A DNA stretch of 64,000 nt. It comes from G958295935 sp965224235. GTDB lineage: Bacteria; Chloroflexota; Dehalococcoidia; Lucifugimonadales; Lucifugimonadaceae. Under the pieces are notes generated by a model. The model was given only the letters and a program-made list of their open reading frames with translations, was not told the origin of the DNA and searched no databases. The stretch spans positions 1,178,001-1,242,000 of the forward strand of contig CBDCYP010000002.1 of the NCBI GenBank assembly GCA_965224235.1, in the 5' to 3' direction. Below are positions 44,414 through 53,022 of this stretch, piece after piece. Numbering within the stretch: position 1 is the stretch's first letter; each line of letters begins with the position of its first letter. The position numbers were made by a program, and so were the translations under genes.

Positions 44414-45544
44414 CTACCGTTTGATCATGTCGAACTGCTCGTAGGCGCCGCCTAGAACGGGCTGGGGATCGATACCCATCCAGCGGTCCAGCAGGGTCCC
44501 GTATAGGCCCCTGAAGTCGTTGTTGTACGCCATGTCGCCCTCGACCTGGTCCCTGGGCTCCAGAGAGGGGTACTCGCCATACAAGCCGCCCTTGACAGGG
44601 CCGCCCATCACGAACGCAACGCCGCCGGAGCCGTGGTCGGTGCCGGAGCCGTTGTCATCGATTCTCCGGCCGAATTCGCTGAATACCAAGACGACGGCAT
44701 CGTTCTCGCGCCCGTGCTCTTCGAGGTCGGCGAAGAAGTCGCCGACGGCTGTCGACAACTCGGTCATTAGTTTGGCGTGGTTTATGAGCTCGCCGGCGTG
44801 CGTGTCGTAGCTTCCATGCTGCGTGTAGAAGACGCGTGTGCCCACGTCCGCGAACATCACCTGCGCTATGTCGCGGAGGCTCTGGGCGATGGGGCTGGCG
44901 GCGTACTCGATCGCGGAAGAGTACTTGCGGGGAGCTGTTCGGAGAATGTCAGCCCCGAGATAGGCGCTCATCCCCGTCTCGCCAATGGCCTCGAGAACGG
45001 CGTCCCGGCCATCGGCAGGGCCGTACATGCGGGTGAAGATGTCGAGCGCCAGGTCGCGTGTGGCCGTGTCTTCTATGTCGGGCAGCAGACCGTACGTTGC
45101 CAGGTTTCCAACAGAGGCGACCGGAACGCCCTTGCAGTGCATGGCCCTCGGCAGGCCGCGGCCGAAGTTGACCCCGGTGATCACGTTCCTGTGGTCTGGG
45201 TCGATCTCCCGGATCGTCCGCCCGAGCCAGCCGTCGGGGGCGATCTCCACCGTCTCGCCGGTGTGCCAGATGTCCATAGACCGGAAGTGGGAGCGGTTTG
45301 GCCTCGGGTATCCGACACCGTTGACGATCGCTACTTTGCCCTCGTCCCAAAGGCTTTTTACCGGCCCCAGATTGGGGTGAAGGCCCAGCGTGCCGTTGAG
45401 GTCGATCACCTCGTCCTCGGTTAGGCGAATGGCCGATCTGGAGTCCTGATACATGCCGTTCGTATACGGAACGACGGTATTCATGGCGTCGTTTCCGCCC
45501 GATAGCTGGATCACTACCAGGGACGGATCACGTTGGGAAGTCAT
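44414..45544 (-). CDS. DUF1501 family protein
   Basis: Starts LVVIQLSGGNDAMNTVVPY, the DUF1501 motif, with later NGVGYPRPNRSHFRSMDIWH and VFSEFGRRIDDNGSGTDHGS, conserved acidic and His positions of this sulfatase-like family. Most members carry a Tat signal; none is present here, since the domain begins at residue 9. Family members occur together with DUF1800 proteins, as here, but the reaction is unknown. The NHL and DUF1800 genes precede it in the same direction. Confidence 0.92.
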   Translation of the reverse strand: MTSQRDPSLVVIQLSGGNDAMNTVVPYTNGMYQDSRSAIRLTEDEVIDLNGTLGLHPNLGPVKSLWDEGKVAIVNGVGYPRPNRSHFRSMDIWHTGETVEIAPDGWLGRTIREIDPDHRNVITGVNFGRGLPRAMHCKGVPVASVGNLATYGLLPDIEDTATRDLALDIFTRMYGPADGRDAVLEAIGETGMSAYLGADILRTAPRKYSSAIEYAASPIAQSLRDIAQVMFADVGTRVFYTQHGSYDTHAGELINHAKLMTELSTAVGDFFADLEEHGRENDAVVLVFSEFGRRIDDNGSGTDHGSGGVAFVMGGPVKGGLYGEYPSLEPRDQVEGDMAYNNDFRGLYGTLLDRWMGIDPQPVLGGAYEQFDMIKR

Positions 45545-45578
45545 TAAGGGTACCTCCTGGAGAGGGGCTGCTTTCTAA

Positions 45579-46610
45579 TTAACCGGACGTGCGCATATCG
45601 AAGACTTGCACCCTGTGCCGGCTGGTGTCCACCACGTAAAGGTGGTCGCCAACAATTTTCACGGACGACGGACCCCAGAAGTACTTCTCGATGTGAGATG
45701 ACTCTTCGTGAGGGTCTCCGTCAAAAAGGTCCATGGGGAGATCGAGGTTCGCTCTTGCTCTTGCTGCGGCTTCCTCGACGTTAGTGTCGAGGAATGCCTG
45801 GGCCCACTTTGAGACCGTGGCCTGACCTCTCAGTTTTTGGACGAATCCGCCTTCAGGGTCGAACACCTGCACTCGATGGTTGCCCCAGTCCGCCACGTAG
45901 ATATACCCGTCGTCATCAAGGCAAGCGCTGGACGGCCGGTGAAGCTCACGTTCACCCCGGCCCGGCCTGCCGTACGCCGCGACGAACTCTCCATCAGGAG
46001 TCAGCTTTTGTACGCGGTCGTTGCCCCAATCGGCAACGAGGATGTCGCCATCCGGACAAACGGAGATCCCCCACGGCAGGTTGAACTGTCCCGCCGCGGA
46101 TCCGGCGTCGCCAAAATTGCCCAGGAACCCGCCGTCGGTCGTGAACCGCTGGATGCGATTGTTGCGATGATCCGCCACGAGCAGTTCATTGGCCGAGTTG
46201 AACGCCAGCCCATTGGGGCCGTCCAGTTGCCCGGCTCCGGCGCCAGCCTCTCCCCAACTCGCGATAAATTCGCCGCCAGTCGACATAACGGATATCCGGG
46301 TCAGGTAGTCATCACTGACGAACACCCGTTGTTCTCTGTCAATGGCAATCGAGTTCGGCCATATGAATTGGCCGTCTTCTTCGCCGAATGAGCCGAATAT
46401 GCCGAAATAGCCCTCGTCCAGGTCCATCACCGTGATGCGCACACCTCGCTTGTCGGCATCCGAAGACCGGTTAAGCATGTAGAGACGGTCATCATCTCCG
46501 GCAGCGAAGTCCACTGGGTAATAGAGGCCGCGGCCGAACATTGCCGTGACGCCAATCGTGCGGTTATATGCGAGCCGCCCGGTTTGAATTTTCGAATCGG
46601 CCAGTGTCAT
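45579..46610 (-). CDS. NHL-repeat beta-propeller protein
   Basis: Repeated blades such as GQLDGPNGLAFNSANELLVA, GQFNLPWGISVCPDGDILVA and RELHRPSSACLDDDGYIYVA, each ending in DWGNDRVQ- or DHRNNRIQ-like turns, form about six NHL blades. No signal peptide or catalytic motif is seen, so it probably acts as a binding platform. It lies between DUF1800 and DUF1501 genes, spaced 34 bases from the latter. Confidence 0.9.
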   Translation of the reverse strand: MTLADSKIQTGRLAYNRTIGVTAMFGRGLYYPVDFAAGDDDRLYMLNRSSDADKRGVRITVMDLDEGYFGIFGSFGEEDGQFIWPNSIAIDREQRVFVSDDYLTRISVMSTGGEFIASWGEAGAGAGQLDGPNGLAFNSANELLVADHRNNRIQRFTTDGGFLGNFGDAGSAAGQFNLPWGISVCPDGDILVADWGNDRVQKLTPDGEFVAAYGRPGRGERELHRPSSACLDDDGYIYVADWGNHRVQVFDPEGGFVQKLRGQATVSKWAQAFLDTNVEEAAARARANLDLPMDLFDGDPHEESSHIEKYFWGPSSVKIVGDHLYVVDTSRHRVQVFDMRTSG

Positions 46611-46678
46611 ATGCTTGTCACCCCGCTCCGACGTAGCTCGTCGCGCTTTCGGACCCGTCCACCTTCAATAGAATCGAA

Positions 46679-48106
46679 TCATGCCCGTTGGAACTCCGGC
46701 GATGCCGCCGCCAGCCTGAGGGTGTGTGCCGCTCTTTCGCGCGGGGTCCGGCCGACGGAGCTTCCCAGTTGATCGCTTCGCTCTACGAACTCGATTAACG
46801 ATGCTCGTGTCCCGTCAGTGACCTCGGACATGGACAACTGGTCCAGAGCCCTTTCGACCAACTCTTCCGGCGCGACGTTGCCGTTGCCGTCTGAGAGGAC
46901 GTTGTTGACCATCGCCTCGACCCCGGGGCTGTCGAGATTCCCAAGGCGCTCGGACGCGAAGTTGACGCGCTCGACCAGCGCCCCCGAATCGATCCACTCC
47001 TTGCCCCAGCGCCATCCTTCGACCGACGGCGGGTTTAGCAGGTGCTGCCCCATGAACCAGGACTGCATGTGGGTCGGGATCATCTCCTCCCGGGGGCGGG
47101 CGAACTCCCCGGTCAGCTTTAACACACCGGCCATCAACTCGGCCGGACTCTTCACGCGCTCGTACCACACGCGCTCGGACTTGAAAAAGTCTGACTTGAA
47201 AAGAACCCGCAGCATCTCTCTGATGCTGTATCCGCTGTCGAAATACGCCTTGGATAGCGTCTCAATCGCCTCCGGGTCTCGCGGAGGCTTGTATGGCCAT
47301 TCCGGCACCGGCGGCTCGTCGGCGACGAAGAAGCTGTACAGGTGGCGGGAGATGAAACGGGCGGTGGCGGGTTGCTCGCAGATGATGTCGATGATGTCCT
47401 CGCCATTGAAGCGTCCCTTGCGGCCAAGGAACTCCTTCTCACCGTCGTCGTGGTCCTCTGGCTTGAACTCAAAGTGGAACGAAAGCCGGCCGTAGGGCCA
47501 GATGGAATCCCGCATCGACTTGAGCGTCATGTACTCGGTGTTGCCGATCGTCCAGCCGGTGAAGGCGCGGGACGCCTCCTTGATGTCCTTCTCTGAGTAG
47601 TTTCCGACACCGAGGGAGAACAACTCGAGCAGTTCCCTGCCGTAGTTCTCATTGATCGCGCCGTTGTGGTTCTCGCAGTTGTCCAGCCAGACGATCATCG
47701 CCGGGTTTTTGGACAACTCCAGTAGCAGCGTGCGAAAGCTGCCCAAACCGTAGTTAGAGAACATCCTGATCTGGTCGTGCAGCACCTTGCCGTTGGCGAG
47801 CTTGCTGTAGCCGGTGGCGAAGATGCCGTGCCAGAAGAGCGTCGCCTTCTCCCGCAAAGGCGCGTCGGTCGAGATCATGCGGTACATCCAGCTGGCGGCG
47901 GCCCCGATTCCCATCATGCCCATGTGGTCGGGGTGATACCGCCGGATCAGGTCGAGCGACATCACGTTTGGATTATCGGTGTCCAGCAACCTCTCCACCG
48001 TCGTCTCGTAGCCCTGATCCACCAGCGCTCGCAGCTCGTCCCTCGATGCGCCAAAGCCGGCCCGCCGCATCAGGTGGGCCATCAGTTGTGTTTCGTGATT
48101 CGCCAT
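46679..48106 (-). CDS. DUF1800 family protein
   Basis: HLMRRAGFGASRDELRALVD at the N-terminus, ATLFWHGIFATGYSKL, and ENYGRELLELFSLGVGNYSE are hallmarks of DUF1800. AFTGWTI and NPPSVEGWRWGKEWI follow near the end. The function of the family is unknown; it pairs with DUF1501 in many genomes. Length 475 is normal. No signal peptide. It heads a possible transcription unit running into the second ABC cluster. Confidence 0.92.
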   Translation of the reverse strand: MANHETQLMAHLMRRAGFGASRDELRALVDQGYETTVERLLDTDNPNVMSLDLIRRYHPDHMGMMGIGAAASWMYRMISTDAPLREKATLFWHGIFATGYSKLANGKVLHDQIRMFSNYGLGSFRTLLLELSKNPAMIVWLDNCENHNGAINENYGRELLELFSLGVGNYSEKDIKEASRAFTGWTIGNTEYMTLKSMRDSIWPYGRLSFHFEFKPEDHDDGEKEFLGRKGRFNGEDIIDIICEQPATARFISRHLYSFFVADEPPVPEWPYKPPRDPEAIETLSKAYFDSGYSIREMLRVLFKSDFFKSERVWYERVKSPAELMAGVLKLTGEFARPREEMIPTHMQSWFMGQHLLNPPSVEGWRWGKEWIDSGALVERVNFASERLGNLDSPGVEAMVNNVLSDGNGNVAPEELVERALDQLSMSEVTDGTRASLIEFVERSDQLGSSVGRTPRERAAHTLRLAAASPEFQRA

Positions 48107-48335
48107 CGCATACCGCCTGAATCTAACTTGGGGGTCTCAATTACCCGGCATCTTATCAACAACTGAATGAAGTTTGAAGATTCAGTCTTTAGGCGTCCCT
48201 GATACAGTTGCCGGACTGCCGAGTATGGAAAGACGCGGACCGAGGCTTACACACGGCCGCAGAATCCCGGGATCCGGAAATTGCGGCTGGCTAACATATG
48301 CGGCCTGCGTTTGCACCAGGTAAGAGGGCAAAAAG

Positions 48336-49652
48336 ATGTCAACAATCGTGGAGAGGTACGCCCAAAAATTCGAGAAGTCAGGTCGTCTGAGTGAAAAAGG
48401 ACACCAGGTAATACCCAACGGCGCCCATCTGTCGCGCCCCCTGCACCCCTTCCCGGTCTACGTCGAACACGCCCGGGGCGGCCGCAAGTGGGACGTCGAC
48501 GGAAACGAAATCGTGGACTTCATGATGGGATACGGAGCGCTGATTCTCGGCCACGCCCACCCCGCGATCAACGCAGCCCTCAGCACGCGTCTCACACAGG
48601 GAACCCACATGGGCGCCGCCACGCCGCAGGAACTGCGTTGGGCCGAACTCGTCAACAGCCTCATCCCATCGGCCGAGCGGGTCAGATTCACGTCCTCAGG
48701 CACCGAATCTACGCTCCTCGCCATTCGCCTTGCCCGCGCCTTCACCGGAAGAAAAAAGGTAGTGAAGTTCCGTGAGCACTTCCACGGCTGGCACGACTAC
48801 GTTTCGCTGGACTCCGGCATCAACACGCAGGCCGGTATACCCCAGGAGGCCCTGTCCACTGTCATCGTCATCGAACCGGATATAGACAAGCTCGCCCAAC
48901 TTCTCAACGAAGACCCGGACGTTGCCACCGTAATCATGGAGCCCACAGGGGCCCACTGGGGCCAGTTCCCCGTGCACAACCCCTCGTTTCTCGAAAGCGT
49001 CCGCGATCTCACGTCGAGACACGGCGTGGTGATGATCATGGACGAAGTAATCACGGCGTTCCGGGTCTCCCGAGGGGGTGCGCAAGAACGATTCGGCATC
49101 ACGCCTGACCTGACCACAATGGCGAAGATCGTGGCGGGCGGCCTACCCGGAGGCGCAGTCGCAGGAAAGGCCGAAATCATGGACCTCCTGGCGCCCGGCA
49201 ATCACTCCGAATACATGTCGCATCCGGGCACCTTTATCGCCAATCCTTTGTCCGCCACCGCTGGAATAGCCTGTCTCGAATTGGTGGCGAACGGCCCTGT
49301 AAACGAACGGGCCGACGCTATGGCCGAACGTCTAAAGGCAGGCTTGCGGGACGCCTTTGGGAAGACCGAGGTGACCGGCCATGTCCACGGCATAGCATCA
49401 ATAGTTCACGTCGTACTCGGAACGGAATGCGGTTGCAACGGTGAAAACTGCACGGCGCCCCATTCCGAACTGGCCCAACGAACCGCAGCCCAGTCTGGCC
49501 CGCTCAAGCTGGCCATGCTCAACGAGGGAGTCGACATGATGGGCGGCATCGGTTTCATAGTCTCAGCCGTCCACGAAGAAAACGACATCGACGAAACAAT
49601 CGTCGCCTTCGAACGGTCCCTGCAAGCCCTCCGCTCAGACGGCGCAATCTAA
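48336..49652 (+). CDS. Class III PLP-dependent aminotransferase (glutamate-1-semialdehyde aminomutase-like)
   Basis: Fold-type I features: SSGTESTLLAIRLARAFTGR, KFREHFHGWHDYV, MDEVITAFRVSRGGAQERFG and the PLP-binding Lys in TMAKIVAGGLPGGAVAG (about residue 266). The pattern is that of HemL and its catabolic relatives. Without other tetrapyrrole genes nearby, a transaminase in amine or amino-acid use is as likely as heme synthesis. A short Cys-rich segment CGCNGENC sits near residue 370. It is divergent from the DUF1800 gene. Confidence 0.88.
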   Translation: MSTIVERYAQKFEKSGRLSEKGHQVIPNGAHLSRPLHPFPVYVEHARGGRKWDVDGNEIVDFMMGYGALILGHAHPAINAALSTRLTQGTHMGAATPQELRWAELVNSLIPSAERVRFTSSGTESTLLAIRLARAFTGRKKVVKFREHFHGWHDYVSLDSGINTQAGIPQEALSTVIVIEPDIDKLAQLLNEDPDVATVIMEPTGAHWGQFPVHNPSFLESVRDLTSRHGVVMIMDEVITAFRVSRGGAQERFGITPDLTTMAKIVAGGLPGGAVAGKAEIMDLLAPGNHSEYMSHPGTFIANPLSATAGIACLELVANGPVNERADAMAERLKAGLRDAFGKTEVTGHVHGIASIVHVVLGTECGCNGENCTAPHSELAQRTAAQSGPLKLAMLNEGVDMMGGIGFIVSAVHEENDIDETIVAFERSLQALRSDGAI

Positions 49653-49660
49653 CCCGCCGC

Positions 49661-49702
49661 GTAACGCCGTCTCTCATGAACGCCCGACCATCCCCCCACC
49701 AC
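49661..49702. repeat. Left copy of a 42-bp imperfect direct repeat
   Basis: GTAACGCCGTCTCTCATGAA followed by CGCCCGACCATCCCCCCACC is repeated, with about 80 percent identity, at 54331-54373 and partly at 54948-54974. The two main copies frame the antitoxin and the PHP/AlbA module. Confidence 0.6.
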
Positions 49703-49721
49703 GTATCGCCGTCCCTTATGA

Positions 49722-49740
49722 CCCCCCCCCCCCCCCCCCC
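49722..49740. repeat. Run of 19 cytosines
   Basis: A C19 homopolymer on the plus strand in the spacer after the aminotransferase gene. It may be a slippage-prone tract or an assembly artefact. Confidence 0.9.
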
Positions 49741-49950
49741 AACACCCGTGTTCCCCGACCATTGTTAGTGCGCCGGAGTGTGCGCCCACCGGGTGGAGCG
49801 GCAGCCATATTCCAATCTCGTCATTTGTATGTTGCGAACGAAGAAATCCAATTCACGACCTGCCTAGCCCTCCAGTTGCATGCGCAGGCGCCGCTGTGAT
49901 GCCGTAACGCCTGGCTTATACGGGCTCTGTATCTGGTCTAAAATACGGTC

Positions 49951-50193
49951 ATGTCTACAGTTGTGTTGAATATTGGGGCAGCGAATACCCGCCTGCCCAG
50001 GCTCGTCGCAGGCCTGAAGAGGGGTGACCACATCGTCCTCTCTCGCCGCGACCAACCGGTAGCCGACATTCGGCCGCTGTCCTGCCACCCAGACGAACCC
50101 CGCTCCGTGGGGCTCGGTCGGGATCTGGCCGAAGCGTTCTTCGATCCGCCTCCCCACGACATTCTCAACGATTTCGAGGGTGGCGCTGGGTGA
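49951..50193 (+). CDS. Phd/YefM-type antitoxin
   Basis: The 80-residue protein has the prevent-host-death fold: NIGAANTRLPRLVAGLKRGD then IVLSRRDQPVADIRPL, the strand pair that forms the DNA-binding dimer. The C-terminal tail DILNDFEGG would bind the toxin. TAAAAT about 13 bases before the ATG may be a -10 box. Its toxin partner appears lost except for a few codons downstream. Confidence 0.82.
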   Translation: MSTVVLNIGAANTRLPRLVAGLKRGDHIVLSRRDQPVADIRPLSCHPDEPRSVGLGRDLAEAFFDPPPHDILNDFEGGAG

Positions 50194-50209
50194 GTCCGTT
50201 CCAGCGGTC

Positions 50210-50257
50210 ATGAAGCTGCTGCTCTCGCACTCGGGCCACCCACCGAAACCTTCTTAG
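50210..50257 (+). pseudogene. Possible remnant of a PIN toxin start
   Basis: The codons MKLLLSHSGHPP after the antitoxin resemble the usual toxin start MKLLLDTH but stop after 15 residues. This is weak evidence of a lost VapC. Confidence 0.3.
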
Positions 50258-50304
50258 TACAGTCGCCTTAGGCCCACCAACTTGGAAGAGTACGGAGTCA
50301 ACTA

Positions 50305-53022
50305 GTGATCGAATCTTGGGATTGGCCGGGCGCGAGATGGTGGCGCGTAGATCTGCACGCGCATTCTCCTGAATCATACGATTTCACGAGTGCATCGGGT
50401 CCAGCAGATCAGGATTGGGAACAATGGCTGAGCGCAGCGCGCGACGCGGGAATGCATGCCATCGCTGTAACCGATCACAATACAGCGGAAGGACTACATC
50501 ATCTGCAGACCGCCGTCCCAACGGTAGTAAACGCTCCGGTAATCTTCCCGGGAGTGGAACTCACGGCATCTGACGGCTCACACTTGTTACTTATAATGGA
50601 TCTTGATTGCAATAAGCAGCATGTCGAAGAGCAACTTTCCAAATTAGGTATTACTGTAGACAAACGGGGCAAGAGGGATTCCCGTTCGGTCAATAGTGTT
50701 GAACAGATCCTGAATGCGTGCGGCGATGATGTCCTCGTTATCGGCGCGCACGTCAACAGTCCGGCTGGATTGCTCAAACACGGCGGGCAACAGGGAATCG
50801 GGGAGTTGCGTCACCCTCGCCTCGCCGCAGTAGATATTGATCCATGTAAGCCCGTCGATGAGCGCTGGCTCAATGGAGACTTACCCGAGATCGGCCGAAA
50901 GATCCCTAAGGTTTGGGCATCCGACGGTCACAAACTTTGTGATCTCGGTCGTCGATTCACCTGGGTCAAGATGACACGCCCAAACTTGGAGGGACTACGT
51001 CTTGCGTTGCTGGACGGAGCCGACTCGCTCAAACCCGCCAGCCGTACAGATACTGCCGACCCCAACGCCCACGCGAGCTTGGCGATCGAGAGTATTACTG
51101 TCCAAAACGGCCAATTCATTGGAAAACCGTCCCTGGTCGAGGTTCGGTTTAATCCCTGGTTGAACGCGATCATCGGCGGCCGCGGCACCGGCAAGTCCAC
51201 ACTCATCGACTTTTGCCGCAAGACGCTGCGCAGGGAAGGTGATCTAGACGGCAGCAACGACGCCGAAGAGGGCTCACTTCGTAGTTTGTTTGATCGGCGC
51301 ATGCGGGTCCCTGCGTCACAATCAGAAGGGCTTCTGACAGACAACACGCGTATTGACGTCGTTTATCGTAAAGACGATGAACGCTTCACTCTTTCCTGGA
51401 GTCAAGACGGAAAGGCTCAGCCAATCGCCAGGATGGAAGGCGCAACTTCGATTCCAGAAGATGGCGACATTCGCGAGCGTTTTCCAGTGCGCATTTACAG
51501 CCAAAAACAGCTGTTCGCCCTTGCCCAAGACCCGAATGCCCTTCTCTCAGTCATAGATGATAGCCAGGACGTCCGCGGACCAGAGTTGGATCGGCAACTC
51601 AGCCAGATGGAGAGCAGGTTCTTATCTGTGCGCGCTGCGGCCCGCGCAGCGGCAGAACAGGCAGCCGAACTGCCGGCTCGCATCGCGTTGCTCAGAGATC
51701 TCCAACGCAAGCTCGCCATGCTTCAACAGGGCGGCCACGCGCAGGTCCTGAATGAGTATCGTATCCGGCGCCAGCAGAACGATAATTGGGAAGTGATCCT
51801 CGAAGCGTCTGAACAGGCGTTGAGGACCGTGGCACATAGCGCCGGAGATTTGGCGGCGGCTGATCTGGACCTCGTCGTCACGGACACTGATGATCCGGCG
51901 GCGATTAGCCTCATACGCGCACATGGGGCTCTTGGGAAGATCGTCCACGACCTTCAGACGAATCTGCGCCAAAGTGTTGAAGAAGCTCGTCTGGCCATCG
52001 AAAGTGTCAAATCAGGCTCAGATGCCGTCAGGTGGCGAGAGGCAGTGGCAGCCAGCACGGCGCGGTTCCACGCAGAATCCAGCCAGCTCGCTGAGGCAGG
52101 CGTCTCCGATCCGAACGAGTATGGAGATTTGTTGGAAAACCTGGCAAGGGTGCAGCGCGAAATCGAGGAACTGGAGAGAGACCGGGAGCGCTCGGAGAAA
52201 TTGGAATTGGACGCCGCTGTGATTCTCTCGAATTACCGCGAGGTTCGACGCGTACTCTCCGACAGGCGATCGAGATTCGCTGAACATAATACGAGCGCCA
52301 ATCTCCGCGTCATGATCGATACTAACGCAAATCACGCGAGTCTTGCCGGTGATCTGAGCGAGATACTTGGAATCCAATTTTTTGAGGGCGACCGCCGGGA
52401 GGTTGCTCGGAGAATTCGACCTGAACTGAACGACTCATGGGCTTGGGATAGGCTCGATACCGTGATAGGAGAAATGCGTCGGTTCACTTCCGGCAAGTTG
52501 GATACTTGGGCAACTCAGGACCAGCGCTTTACGGCGGCGCTGAAGCGGGTCCCGCCTGAGCGGATCGACCGCCTGGGCCTCTACCTTCCCAAAGACAAAG
52601 TTAACGTCAGTTTTAGGGATGACGAACATGGTCCATGGAAGTCCATTGACCAGGGGTCACCTGGCCAACAGACTGCCGCGCTCCTCGCATTTGTGCTCAG
52701 TTATGGTCGCGAGCCAATCATATTGGATCAACCCGAAGACGACCTGGACAACAGTCTCATTTACGAGTTGTTAGTCAACCAGTTGCGCCAGACCAAGCTC
52801 ACTCGTCAAGTGATAGTTGTCACCCACAATCCCAACATCGTGGTCCACGGCGACGCAGAGTACGTGATTTCACTAAACACCAAAAATGGCCAAACTTCAA
52901 TCGCAGCTAAAGGCGGGCTTCAGGAAAGAAGCGTGCGCGATGAGATTTGTCGGGTTATGGAGGGTGGGGAGATAGCGTTTGAAACTCGGTATCGACGAAT
53001 CATGCCACTGCGAGGAGTGTGA
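50305..53022 (+). CDS. PHP-domain phosphoesterase fused to an SMC-like AAA ATPase
   Basis: Residues 14-250 form a PHP domain: WWRVDLHAHSPES, AIAVTDHNTAEGLHH and VIFPGVELTASDG carry the metal-binding His and Asp. Residues 265-905 form an SMC/RecF-like ATPase with Walker A IIGGRGTGKST near 290, a long helical middle about 440-640 (coiled-coil-like), the signature SPGQQTAALLAFVL near 790 and Walker B PIILDQPEDDLDN near 806. Similar chains are annotated as TrlF-like ATPases in databases (from memory). The stop overlaps the next gene as GTGA, so the two are translationally coupled. A nucleic-acid or nucleotide nuclease of a defence type is the likely role. Confidence 0.88.
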   Translation: MIESWDWPGARWWRVDLHAHSPESYDFTSASGPADQDWEQWLSAARDAGMHAIAVTDHNTAEGLHHLQTAVPTVVNAPVIFPGVELTASDGSHLLLIMDLDCNKQHVEEQLSKLGITVDKRGKRDSRSVNSVEQILNACGDDVLVIGAHVNSPAGLLKHGGQQGIGELRHPRLAAVDIDPCKPVDERWLNGDLPEIGRKIPKVWASDGHKLCDLGRRFTWVKMTRPNLEGLRLALLDGADSLKPASRTDTADPNAHASLAIESITVQNGQFIGKPSLVEVRFNPWLNAIIGGRGTGKSTLIDFCRKTLRREGDLDGSNDAEEGSLRSLFDRRMRVPASQSEGLLTDNTRIDVVYRKDDERFTLSWSQDGKAQPIARMEGATSIPEDGDIRERFPVRIYSQKQLFALAQDPNALLSVIDDSQDVRGPELDRQLSQMESRFLSVRAAARAAAEQAAELPARIALLRDLQRKLAMLQQGGHAQVLNEYRIRRQQNDNWEVILEASEQALRTVAHSAGDLAAADLDLVVTDTDDPAAISLIRAHGALGKIVHDLQTNLRQSVEEARLAIESVKSGSDAVRWREAVAASTARFHAESSQLAEAGVSDPNEYGDLLENLARVQREIEELERDRERSEKLELDAAVILSNYREVRRVLSDRRSRFAEHNTSANLRVMIDTNANHASLAGDLSEILGIQFFEGDRREVARRIRPELNDSWAWDRLDTVIGEMRRFTSGKLDTWATQDQRFTAALKRVPPERIDRLGLYLPKDKVNVSFRDDEHGPWKSIDQGSPGQQTAALLAFVLSYGREPIILDQPEDDLDNSLIYELLVNQLRQTKLTRQVIVVTHNPNIVVHGDAEYVISLNTKNGQTSIAAKGGLQERSVRDEICRVMEGGEIAFETRYRRIMPLRGV

